Shown in pieces: positions 21,843 to 31,997 of a DNA stretch of 64,000 bases. The stretch is from Ridgeia piscesae (taxonomy: Eukaryota > Annelida > Polychaeta > Sabellida > Siboglinidae): NCBI GenBank assembly GCA_025642075.2, contig JAODUO010000425.1:1-64000 (forward strand), in the 5' to 3' direction. The notes under the pieces are model-generated. The model had not been told where the DNA came from and did not search any database. It saw only the letters and a program-made list of their open reading frames with translations. Both the position numbers and the translations under genes were made by a program. How positions within the stretch are numbered: position 1 is the stretch's first letter; every line of letters starts with the position of its first letter.

Positions 21843-23358
21843 GCGAGTCACACGTAACGCGATTCACGAAAAATAAGGTATTGTAACGCGAGTCACAATG
21901 CATTTGTTTGATTTTCTCCTTTCTTCCAAGACATATATCCATTTGTTGCAAAACTATAATTATACATTGTAGTATTAATGTTTTCATTAATGATAGTTCT
22001 GCCACCAAAATTAATTTGCTTACTAATATATCCCATAAGCCTTCATTTATCCTATTTGTTATTAAATCACATTTCTTTAAAAACTAAAGATTTCGAATAT
22101 GTTTTCATCTGTAACTAGTGAATCTCTTTTGTTTTGCTAGACAGCAGTCAGACCGGTCAGTGTAGGAATTATTTAGTAAGATTAACTTCATACCTGTATA
22201 CCCAGGTATGTGAAAATATCAGCAGTAATTAATGCAGTATGTTACATTGGCGATGAAAATGTATTTTCCATAAGAAGTTTAAGATATTTATTGTTGCTCT
22301 TAAATAAAACAACATTCATAATTATTTATTGTATGTTTATTGATAAACATTTGACACATTCACCGGAACTTACTTCAGATTCTTTCACGACATTCACAGC
22401 TGCCTGAAAGACAGTTAAATAGACATCTGAAACTGTGTACTTCACGTAAATATAAATAGTACTGCAAACATCAGAATGAAATTAGTGCTAACGGCCATGT
22501 TGCAAAGAAGGGAAGGGAACAGAACCTGTCTTTGTATGAACAAAATAATCTGAAGAAAAAGAGGCAAGACAATGTGAGCAATCGAGTAGCCAAATGTCAA
22601 GCCCTGACGAAGGTAAGAGTAAATAACAATGCCAATTGACAAAGGCAACAACAAAAGCAAAGACGGCTTTGGACCAGTCACTCCTACCTACTCTGAAAGG
22701 GATGAAAGCTGTAATGCGAAAACTGTATAGCACAATCCAAATCGAGGCATCATCTGATCAAAAACAAACTTGTCTACGACAAAGCCACATGAACACAAAG
22801 GTGCTATTTCAGTGGTCCACAATGAAATTGTCAAGTTGTTTTATGCTATAAATAACATGTTTGGTTGGATTTTATAACAAAACTTGCATGTAAGTGGTCT
22901 TGCAAAATTATTGAAAAGGCAACTCCTATGAAAAATAATCAACTTGTGTATTTCTTTTAAAACAATTAATTATTTCTGGAATTAAAACGTTCAAGTGTGC
23001 ATTACTTCCTATAAAATTATACACCATTTTGTAAGGTTAATATGTTTTTAAATGTAATGTTGTGTGTCATCTAAATTACACATTGAAAAACAAATTTTCC
23101 TCCAGCCAAAATATGCATGACTTATCTGTGATAATGTATTTTATGTAACGCGAGTCACAGTAACGCGACTCACGCTGATTTTCTAACATGTTTGTATGTT
23201 ATTGAGAACATTTCATATCACTAATGAAATTTTTGGAAACCCTATTTATTTGTGTTTCACACAAGGGCATTCATTGTTTGCTATCATTTATACTATAAGG
23301 AGAAACTTGTCATGTATCAAGTGACGTTTTTGTGTTTTCCATTTGCTGTAACGCGTGT
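21843..23358 (+). repeat. Cluster of gtaacgcgagtcac motifs flanking a 1.3-kb block
   Basis: Variants of the 14-mer gtaacgcgagtcac occur at about 21843, 21854, 21883, 23145, 23159 and (partial) 23348, all in one orientation, in two clusters about 1.3 kb apart. Such CpG-rich repeated words in AT-rich DNA look like protein-binding or subterminal transposon repeats. No recognisable protein lies between them. Confidence 0.5.
22139..22385 (+). repeat. Partial copy of the 1-4005 foldback element, spacer flipped
   Basis: gtcagtgtaggaattattt, aagattaacttcatacctgt and atcagcagtaattaatg follow the left-arm end (1800-1884). Then ttggcgatgaaaatg, taagaagtttaagatattta and ttcagattctttcacgaca give the spacer in reverse complement. 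The long arms are missing. Confidence 0.75.
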
Positions 23359-23423
23359 GCATTGCATACAGTAATTCAGCCATATAAAACATAAACTTTA
23401 AAAAAATCATCATTACAAATACT

Positions 23424-24010
23424 AAAGGATGTCGTCTTAGGGCCGTGGACATGTCCGCAGTCGAAAGAAATCGCCTCCGCGGTTCTGGTGCCTCCGTGAG
23501 GCGCCTACGGCTCGCGCCATATTTGCATCGGTGGAATAGCGTTATTTACTTCGACTCGGCGTGTTAAAATTGTTCTAAAACACAAATAAAAAAAATCAAA
23601 TCTGACTTCTTTGTACCGGAAGTGATGTAGAATCACATTGCGAACACATACACATCGATATAAGGTGAAAAAAACAGTTTTAAGAGGCCGTAATAATTTA
23701 GGCCAGTTAAGTATAATCTTATACTTAACTGGCCTAAATTATTACGGCCTCTTAAAACATTTTTTCCACCTTATATCGATGTGTATGTGTTCGTAATGTG
23801 ATTCTACATCACTTCCGGTACAAAGAAGTCAGATTTGAAATTTTTAATTTGTGTTTTAGAACAATTTTAACACGCCGAGTCGAAGTAAATAACGCTATTC
23901 CACCGCTGCAAATATGGCGCGAGCTGTAGGCGCCTCACAGAGGCACCAGAACCGCGGAGGCGATTTCTTTCGACTGCGGACATGTCCACGGCCCTAAGAC
24001 GACATCCTTT
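23424..24010. repeat. Near-perfect 587-bp palindrome
   Basis: aaaggatgtcgtcttagggc at the left end is matched by gccctaagacgacatccttt at the right, with about 290-bp arms and essentially no loop (centre 23717: gtataa tc ttatac). The arms differ at only a few positions. A single arm occurs at 25668-25961. Each arm contains a GC-rich part (cgcctccgcggttctggtgc) and gtaccggaagtgatgtagaa. No protein is recognised. Confidence 0.85.
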
Positions 24011-24024
24011 AATGATGATTACAT

Positions 24025-24200
24025 TTTTTATATAAATAATGAAATGTCTACAAATAAGCTGACATTCATAATGGAACTGATACATGATAAACAATTTAAT
24101 TAGTCTAAATATTAGACCAGCTAAACATATTCATCTCAGGAAGAACCTTAAGGAGGGAGTTATCTGTAAGGATATCTTTGGTTGTCTGTTGTACTCCATG
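24025..24200. repeat. Dispersed repeat, inverse of 20870-21025
   Basis: Adjoins the palindrome. See the entry at 20870; aagctgacattcataatgga is the reverse complement of the 20980-21000 segment with minor changes. Confidence 0.6.
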
Positions 24201-24714
24201 GTGGGATATACCACTGATGTCATGGTCTAGATGGACAATATTTAGTATTTCTTGTTGACACTTGTATTCTTTTAAAAAGTTACACATTTTGTAGTGTTTC
24301 CATGTGTGAAATATAGTAACATTTATTTTACATTAATGTTTATGTTTGTTTAAAGTATCTATTTTTAACAAGCATTTGCTATTTGTCAATGTTTTCTCCA
24401 GTTTACATTTGTGTGTGTAATTAAACCCGAACACTGAATTGACTTGAATCAACATTTACATTGTGTCTGTATATTTGTTTTGGTGTTTTGAAATGTCATA
24501 TATTTACATCAAAGAAGAATCACGGCCGGCTGTCCTCTTTATTTTATGCAGGCAGTGGTGTTAAACCCATTTTATCCCGAATACAATTCTAGTTGTAGGT
24601 TATTGTGTGAAATCATTTTTATTTATTTCTAATCCTGTTGATGACAGCCCTTGCATAATTCAGGTAAAGTGTTTGCCAATTAAATGTAATGAGCTTGTCA
24701 TAGGTAGATAGTAT
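24200..24714. other. Intergenic, no feature seen
   Basis: AT-rich. I see no open frame, RNA gene or repeat of interest. Confidence 0.35.
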
Positions 24715-24960
24715 AAAGACCAAGAACATGTGATCAGTGCACGACAACACAAAAATTATGTACGTTTGGTGTGATCATGTGATCGGTCCGCGGCAAGAAA
24801 AAGCGGGTCATTCCTACATAATTTCACGTGCATAGTTAAAAGACCAAGAACACGCGATCAATGCACGACAACACAAACATTGAGTATGTTTTGTATGATC
24901 ATGTGATCGGTCCGCGGCAAGAAAACGCGGTTCGTTTTTATATCATTTCAGAACATGTGA
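24715..24960 (+). repeat. Two tandem units of about 124 bp
   Basis: Each unit starts aaagaccaagaaca, continues gtgcacgacaacacaaa or a close variant, and contains gatcatgtgatcggtccgcg followed by gcaagaaaa. A related fragment lies at 20396-20440. gatcatgtgatc is itself a dyad. Confidence 0.65.
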
Positions 24961-25046
24961 TCAGTACATATGTAGAGAAAGCAGATGAATTTACGGACGA
25001 CATGACAAGTAACATTGGTTTGGGGGACTTTGGTAGTAGACTGTGA

Positions 25047-25261
25047 AGAATTTCGTGGATCCACTACACCCTGAGATACACACCCAAAACGTGGAGAATC
25101 TGTGGATGCGCGCAAAACGCAAGTTGCGTAATCAGTTCGGCACTACCAGACAACTGTTCGACACGTACCTACGTGAATTTGTGTGGCAGGAGCGCCACAA
25201 AGGACACCAGCATAGACTAGCGGCGTTGCTGGTCTGCATAAGGCAGCAATACCCGTGTTGA
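25047..25261 (+). pseudogene. Merlin transposase copy 2, C-terminal fragment
   Basis: It encodes the last roughly 70 residues of the same transposase (NFVDPLHPEIHTQNVENLW ... REFVWQERHKGHQHRLAALL), including the third catalytic acidic residue, and ends at the same TGA. Identity to copy 1 is very high at DNA level and continues into the 3' flank to about 25420. The N-terminal zinc ribbon and the first two catalytic Asp residues are missing, so it is 5'-truncated and inactive. Confidence 0.85.
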
Positions 25262-25282
25262 GCTGAGACAGAAGAAAAAAAC

Positions 25283-25319
25283 GGTTCTTTTCAGAGCCAA
25301 CCATATAACTCATAAAGAG
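25283..25319 (+). promoter_or_regulatory. Histone-type stem-loop and downstream element after Merlin copy 2
   Basis: GGTTCTTTTCAGAGCC at 25283-25298, then AACCA, then AAAGAG at 25314-25319. The spacing (stop +21 nt to the stem; about 15 nt from stem to purine element) is what replication-dependent histone genes use for U7/SLBP-directed cleavage without polyadenylation. All bases are the same as in copy 1. Confidence 0.75.
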
Positions 25320-25667
25320 TTGCTACCTCGTTTGTCAACAACTCAAAATCTTTACCTAATGAAATAAATATTCCAAGTCGTCCCCATGAACATAATTTCA
25401 TTTCCTTACTCTACGTATGTGTAACCTAAATATAACCTTACGCTAACGTTACCAAAACGTTGTGTTTGCTGGGACGGTTCTTTTGATGTCTATAATATTC
25501 TAGTATGATAGTTATGTTTCAATTAATACAGTCCAGTACAGCAATTTCAGTTACATGTCATTGCTATAATATAATAATATAACAAAAATTAATTGAAACA
25601 TTCAAATCAGACATATTACGTATTCAGACATACACAAAATATACTTTAAAAAAATGTTATCATCATT

Positions 25668-25961
25668 AAAGGATGTCGTCTTAGGGCCGTGGACATGTCA
25701 GCAGTCGAAAGAAATCGCCTCCGCGGTTCTGGTGCCTCCGTGAGGCGCCTACAGCTCGCGCCATATTTGCAGCGGTGGAATAGCGTTATTTACTTCGACT
25801 CGGCGTGTTTAAATTGTTCTAAAACACAAATTAAAAATTTCAAATCTGACTTCTTTGTACCGGAAGTGATGTAGAATCACATTGCGAACACATACACATC
25901 GATATAAGGTGGGAAAAAACGGTTTTAAGATGCCGTAATAATTTAGGCCAGTTAAGTATAA
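25668..25961 (+). repeat. Single arm of the 23424-24010 palindrome
   Basis: aaaggatgtcgtcttagggc through ggccagttaagtataa: about 294 bp, corresponding to exactly one arm. It shows that the palindrome consists of two inverted copies of a unit that also exists alone. The small open frame MSAVERNRLRGSGASVRRLQ is not supported as a gene. Confidence 0.8.
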
Positions 25962-26108
25962 GATTACCGACTGGCGGCCCATATCCACTGGCACTGTTGA
26001 CTGTACTGTCATAAGAGTGTACAGCCGCCAGTCACAGCGCCCAGTGTGTATTCCCTCCCCTGTCTGGGGAATATAGATCTAACATGTCACGATATTAATA
26101 TATTTCAG

Positions 26109-27525
26109 ATCGAAGAGATGGGTATTGAATTCCAGACGGAAAGATCTTCTAAATGCAGATGCACAATACCTGAACAGGAACTGTCATGTGTGACCTCCAT
26201 TTCCTGGACAGCCAGTTTATGAACTCCGACACAAAGGAGAGGCCATTCCAACAGTGAGAGAATGCCATTCCAACAGTGTTCGATGACATTTGTCGATCTA
26301 GCGATATACCAAATCCTAGGGTTAGAAAGCCTCCTCGTGACAGGACCACCGCTTCCACCCCAAATGATCACAAAATGCATGACTCATCAAACAAACCAAG
26401 CTCGGTAGGTTGAAATCTAATCTAAATTCTAACCCTGATATCTGATAAAATTTAATGATAATTTATCAATGTAAAATGAAAATTTGTTCACAAAAATAGT
26501 GACTAAATGTAATAGGTATTTATATTTTAGGTTGACCACACATACTGTACCAAGAATGCACCAAGTGACCCGAGTACCAGCAAATCCCCCGACATGGCTG
26601 GAGTTAAATGTATAGCAAATGTAACGTCAAATGTATACATGATAGGTTACAGTCATTCTAATTCAGGGCAAGTGAGATGCAATATTAATCATTGATAATT
26701 GTTCAATTAAATTTAACTCCAGTATAAAGAAATATTGTGATGTGCCTAACAGACACATTTTAACTAGGTAATTGTTATATCACTATCATGGGATATGGGT
26801 CCAGAAATGTGTATTTAGTCATCTCAGGCATCAATTTTGCTTGTTTGTGGCAGTGTTTATTTACAATGACTTACTTAATTTTGTTTGTTTATCTTTTGAT
26901 AACAGACAGTGGTAGAGCTTCAAGAGGTGGTCCGAAATTTGCGCCACATTGCAGATAATCGGCCAGAACTGACAGCAGATGACCTTCATGATGCGTCATT
27001 GAAACTCGGGATGAAACCTGCAGCTGCTGCCGTCTTCCAAGGACAGCTACGAAACTGCAATCGTACGACGAACAGTAACTGAGAATGAATTGTTCTTTGT
27101 ATGATATCACATTGGCACATTCAGCACATGTCTAAGTTGTATGTGACCGACTCCTAATTAGACGATGGAACCAGATTGTAAAAAGTTAGCAAGTTTGACT
27201 AGTGAAGTAACTTATTGCTTTTAGGACGTAGATGGACTGTCAATGACCGGGCAATTGCTTTAGGCATACTATTTCAAAGTCGACAAGCCTATCGAACCTT
27301 GGCAGGACTATTTATAATGCCATCAATCAGCACGTTGCACAGGTCAGTAAAATGCCTCAAATAATTATGCAAATCCTACCAACTTTTCACATTGCTTACA
27401 TCAATGGTAATGGCAATAACCTGTATCAACATTCGTTTTAAAATTCGTGTGCACCTCAGGGAACGACAACCCAAGGCAGCGAACCAAGCACTGGTCTACA
27501 TGGCTCGAGGGCTGGCACGTTAGTT
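26109..27525 (+). pseudogene. Decayed P-element (THAP9-like) transposase
   Basis: Exon-like pieces in order. 26109-26403 is a THAP zinc-finger region (RWVLNSRRKDLLN ... YLNRN ... CDLHFLDSQFMNSD ... NAIPTVFDD) broken by a 2-base frameshift near 26190 and a TGA near 26271. 26531-26611 may be linker. 26905-27080 is a helical stretch ending VFQGQLRNC. 27226-27342 carries GRRWTVNDRAIALGILFQSR and AYRTLAGLFIMPSISTLHR, the hallmark of the P-element transposase N-terminal half. 27459-27522 carries ALVYMARGLA. AG/GT borders flank several pieces. The catalytic RNase H-like core downstream is absent. In the active family the THAP domain binds the element ends. This copy is truncated and mutated. Confidence 0.75.
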
Positions 27526-27639
27526 CTAATGCCATTTCATCATGTGCGCCTGTGGAAATGAGTTATTAAGCGTTTTACTTTGATTACAAGTGACATTACC
27601 AAAGTGCCAGGAGTGTTATTGAACTGTTCATTTTGTAAC

Positions 27640-27908
27640 CTACTTCAGAATCACAACATATTTGTCATCAAAGAACAAGCCACAGCCATGCCTCCCCACA
27701 CCACCCTCGGGTGCCTGCTGGTACATCCAAGAGACAAGGTAGAGCTTGCAGAACAAGGTGAGCTGGTGTACCAGATACCATGAACGAACTGTGGTGTCGA
27801 GTATATTTGAGAGACCGGGAGACTGCTGAAATCACGACAGGACGAACACAGGAAGGAGGTAGACAACATGAACAACGAGAAATACACAAGGAGCAGGAAA
27901 AAGACTAA
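27640..27908 (+). pseudogene. GIY-YIG nuclease fragment, Penelope-like retroelement
   Basis: One frame reads LGCLLVHPRDKVELAEQGEL VYQIP-stop-TNCGVEYI-stop-ETGRLLKSR then DEHRKEV. It matches the pattern VYxIPCxxC ... YIGETGRxLxxRxxEHR of GIY-YIG domains found at the C terminus of Penelope-type reverse transcriptases. TGA stands where the Cys and the Gly are expected (27781 and 27805), so two point changes disable it. The reverse transcriptase part is not present upstream; the decayed P-element lies there instead. Confidence 0.7.
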
Positions 27909-28363
27909 TGTCTAACTTCAACAAATCCGCCCTGTTTACATGTGAGCGCCTGCTGCAGCAGCTTTCTGCCCTACAAACAAACCGCCATGTGCGTTTAATT
28001 TATTCATGACGTCAAAACGCAACCGCCGAATAAATTACATTTTTGTTGTGAATATTTTGGTTGTGAATCATTTAATTACAAGACATGCATGAATAAAAAC
28101 AAACACAACAATATAAAAACCCAAACAAGTGCTGATGTTGGTATAGGAAATGGGGGGGGTTGTGGGGAGGGTGCATGATACCGGCCAACGTCAGCCACAT
28201 AATTTCTACTGTAGTTTCATATGGCAGTCTGCTAACACGGCACATTCGTCCGCGCCACTGTCTCAAATTTAATATGGCGCTGCCGTAGTGAACATTCTCT
28301 CCATATTTGGGGTCGTCGTTTTCACAAATAAAACTAAATAAAAAAATACAACATACACACATA

Positions 28364-28615
28364 ATGGTTGACGTGTCTCTCACGGAAACGTCAGAGGAAC
28401 TTGCGTGGAGCAGAGAATCGTTTGCTTTGGCGAATGCGACACGGACACCGGTGGCGCTCTTCAGGCGCATCGAAGTCTACCTGTTGTCGTACGGCTTCGG
28501 TACCAACCTGTCTTGTGCGTCTGTTATTGAATACCTGCCGCGGGTAACACACAGTCCACAGTCCGTAGCTTCCTTATCGCTGTTAGTGTTCAAACGTTTC
28601 ATGCGCATGTCGTAG
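28364..28615 (+). CDS. Uncertain open frame, possible first exon
   Basis: An ATG at 28364 with A at -3 opens 83 codons (MVDVSLTETSEELAWSRESF ...) in a locally GC-richer stretch with coding-like composition. The sequence immediately upstream (aatatggcgctgccgtag) is promoter-like. I recognise no domain and no splice partner, and the opposite strand is also open (28470-28072). It may be chance. Confidence 0.2.
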   Translation: MVDVSLTETSEELAWSRESFALANATRTPVALFRRIEVYLLSYGFGTNLSCASVIEYLPRVTHSPQSVASLSLLVFKRFMRMS

Positions 28616-28829
28616 TTCTGTTTGTGAAGGGCAAATGCTTCATTTGTCAGTAATAATTAAGTATACCTCAGAAAACTATATCGTTTCATCATATGTCAAG
28701 CAAGTTACTCTTATAGCGAGGCAGGCACTTAGTGGATTTTCTTTTTATCGTAAAATCATGTTATACCGTACAAATTACATGTATTGCAGCATACGGACCG
28801 GATCGCCTACATATGTTTTTGACAAAACA

Positions 28830-30150
28830 GAATGAACATTGAACTTTTTATCATTCTCTTCCATGCTTATGTTTGGACTCCGATACACTAACCCAACAGT
28901 TAATGTTGAGTTTCCTGTAACTATGTTACACCAGACAGCTTCTTCACATTCTGCTTCTTTTTCTAATTTTATTTCATAAGCCTGAATGGATTCTTTAATA
29001 AATAAAATAACTCCGCCTCCCCTTCTTCCCTTCTATCTTTTCTAAACATTACATATCCTGTCATTCCTAATTCGGCATGTGATATATCGGGGGTGGCCCA
29101 ATATTCAGTTATACCTATTATGTGAGGGTCAATATCTTCTACCATAATGTTTAGTTCATTTCTTTTGTTTACTATGCTCCTTGCATTTAAACAAACACAT
29201 TTATAACCAAATTCGGTAGGGCTTTCCAGGCTGTTCTTTGCTGATTTCTTTTTGTTATCTTTATATATGCCTCTAGTATTTGGCTTCTCTGTGTATCCCC
29301 CCTGCGAAACTAGTTTAAAAAGTTGCAACCTGTTCCATTGTCCATCGATCGAAGCAGGTTCTCGGAGAACACTGCTGCGCCCTTTCCGCTTAGATGGAGG
29401 CCATCTCTCATATGCATGTCTTCTTTCCCAACAAAATATCCCCACAAATCCAACTCCTTCTTCTTCACACATCTGCTCTACTAGAGCGTTAATTGCCATC
29501 CTCTTACAGTTTTTATATGGTGCTCCCCTTCCCCTCATCACTGGCAAGATTCCTGAGAGTATGATCTGTTCAACTCTTGTCTTCTTCAGTGTCTCTACCA
29601 ACTCTCTGTATCTCTACTATCCTGGTTGTTCCATCCCTGTCTGCATTGTTCGTCCCTACATGTACTAATATAGACCCCCTTGGCCATGCCCCAATACGTT
29701 CTCTACCCGTTCAGTCACATGCTCTATCCTAGCCCCCGGAAGACAAACAACAACGTCTTCTCCTTTGCTTAATGTCCTGTCTGTCTTTCGTAAAATGGAG
29801 TGTCCTATAAATACCTTTCTGTTCTCAATGCCCCCTCGATCACTGCTTCAGAGTAGCTCCTCCGTTTTGCATCTCCCTGGTTGCTGACTTTTCCCCTGCC
29901 GCTTTCTCTGTTGTTCCTTTCTTTCCTGTCTCTTTTCTTCCTGTCATCGTCCTTGTTATTGACTTCCGTTTGGTCACATCTATACTCTCACTTCCATTCT
30001 TCCATTCGTCTTTCCTCCTGTCGCATCTACTTCTCTCATCTCCTTTCCCCTTGTCTCTCCCTCCTTCTCTACTGTCACTTTCTCCCCTGTCACCTTCCTG
30101 CATGTCGTGTTTCCTGTTGTTCTTTCTCCGTTTGTTTTCCTTGCAATCCT
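28830..30150 (-). mobile_element. CR1-like non-LTR retrotransposon fragment (ORF1 esterase and start of endonuclease)
   Basis: Minus strand, 5' to 3'. A charged Arg/Glu/Lys/Gly-rich stretch (30103-29840) comes first. It is followed by a SGNH-esterase-like ORF1 domain with pieces VCLPGARIEHV, HVGTNNAD, QIILSGILPVMRGRG and MRDGLHLSGKGAAVFSENLL. Then comes the start of the ORF2 AP-endonuclease, CLNARSIVNKRNELNIMV ... DPHIIGITE, continuing in another frame (GGVILFIKESIQAYEIKLE ... GLVYRSPN) to about 28830. It is broken by single-base shifts, one in a G4 run near 29442. The reverse transcriptase is missing, so the 3' side is truncated. The ORF at 29601-28969 is part of this. Confidence 0.8.
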
Positions 30151-31235
30151 ATAATTTATTTATATATGTATCACGTCTGGGCGGGTGAGCTCAAGAGTAT
30201 CTGAATCAACTAGCAAAGTGAAAACATATATATGAGAACAACAGAGCATATGGAGTGTCATCACATGGTTGCCATTACGTCAGGGGGTTACGTGATTGCC
30301 ACGAAATATTAGTTAAGGCAAGACATATCAACGTTAAGTCTGCCTATTCTGTTTTATATTCATCAGAGTTACACATAATTGTTTGATTATTATACAGTTG
30401 ATTCTGTTGTCAATGTCCGTTTTCAGTGTTTGTTTGCGTGCTTGCATGCGCATGTGTGCGTGTGTATATGTCTCCCTGTATGTGTGCATGCGTACATACC
30501 TCTAGTGATATATGTATGTCAGTTTGTTTGCCAATGGTCTCGGACAGTTGATTACAGTTAATTGTTTGACGTTGATACCTTAGTTATGAGATGACCATTG
30601 TTGCAGATTGCAAGGGTGTCATACAATTATTGTTTGTTATTGATAACAAAACAATTATGTTGAACATTACATACTTCATTTGCGCCGGTTCAATAAGGAC
30701 ATCAGAGTAACAACACATTGTATAACATTTGTGAATAATTAATTTATTTCCATACGATGTACACTTTTAGTATATACGCTAAATGCATTACAGTATAATA
30801 CATGGGTTTCTTGAAATGAAAGTGTCATACACAATAACATTCAAGAGAAAATACAGTTGGATTCCTAAAACAAAAATACATACACCCACTTCACAGTGAA
30901 GTTCACACACATGTACCAAGCAGCTTAGGGCGAATGCGCCGGTTGTCAGTCAGTGGGAGTCTGATTGAGTGACGTCACTACGACACCACAATTATCCGCC
31001 AGATGGCAACACAAAAGCCTAGAAGTGATACACTAGTCGGCGCCACTCATTATATAATTTAACTGGGATTTTAAGATGGTATCTGACGTCTGACAATAGG
31101 CGCATTGACAACACAGGCATTACAGCCAGTTCCTCCTAGATATGTCCCTCCAAACATTCTCACTCGCCACATACACGCTTGTTGTTGCACGTACGCATGC
31201 ACGGTCACACATGAATGCACAATCCATATCACATG
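30151..31235. other. Intergenic, no gene seen
   Basis: Unique-looking sequence. A full palindromic CRE-type site TGACGTCA lies at about 30970, without other promoter evidence. Confidence 0.35.
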
Positions 31236-31310
31236 CAAACACACGCAAACACACACACACGCACACACGCACGCACGCGCGCGCGCGCGCGCGCACACAC
31301 ACACACACAC

Positions 31311-31352
<42 letters not shown>
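31236..31352. repeat. Compound (CA)n(CG)n(CA)n(TA)n microsatellite
   Basis: acacgcaaacacacacacac, then cgcacgcacgcgcgcgcgcg, more CA, then a TA run to about 31352. The CG/CA part alternates purine and pyrimidine. The long frames read across it are artefacts. Confidence 0.9.
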
Positions 31353-31355
<3 letters not shown>

Positions 31356-31997
31356 TCCGGGGGGGCAGTTTTAACAAGTTCAACAAACACTTGGTCCTGT
31401 AAGTAGCAGTGGTCAGTTGTGTCTCATCTACATTGTAATATTTCTGTACAAACATGTTAGACTAAAAATTACATATAATTATTTCAATTATATCAACAGA
31501 AGTGATATCACACTTAATCCATAAATAATATATAATTTAAACTAATGACACTCCCAGAAACAGACAACTATCCACAACAGTCAAATATCAAGTGGATGAG
31601 TGAAAATACACTCAAATTGTCACATACAAATAAAGTATAGTTATCATATGTCATATAATCACAACTGGTGACAGCCTTGTGTGCAACAGATTGCAACATT
31701 AACATAATTCTCAGGTGGCTCCATCTGGGGAGTGGCGGACAACAAAATCTCATCACTGACAACAGTAAATGGAACTAGATATCAACCTTTTGGTGATATA
31801 GTGCAGCAGTAATTGGTGGTAGAGAGGATGTGGATGAAGATAGAAAGTGTAGCAGACGCCAGCCACTGGGAGGGGCTGCACTTACAGTGAGTCAAAGTTA
31901 GCGGCAACATACAGACTTGGAGAGAAGTGTGGGTTAGTGTCCACTAGAGACCACAGTCAGTCACATGTTGACGCGTGAGGAGACAAGTGGACTGACA
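31353..31997. other. 3' flank of the Kelch gene
   Basis: Presumed 3' UTR and intergenic sequence on the minus strand. I see no clear minus-strand AATAAA close to the stop. Confidence 0.35.

Noticed and set aside
25689..25874. Small protein MSAVERNRLRGSG... repeated in three places
   Set aside because: It occurs because the 294-bp repeat unit is present three times; one copy already loses the frame, and no conservation beyond DNA identity is shown.
29881..30204. 107-codon plus-strand Leu/Ser-rich frame
   Set aside because: Antisense of the charged N-terminal part of the CR1-like ORF1.
30963..30980. CRE site TGACGTCA as a promoter
   Set aside because: A single 8-mer without a nearby start codon, TATA or gene; similar sites at 17012 and 28008 also lack context.
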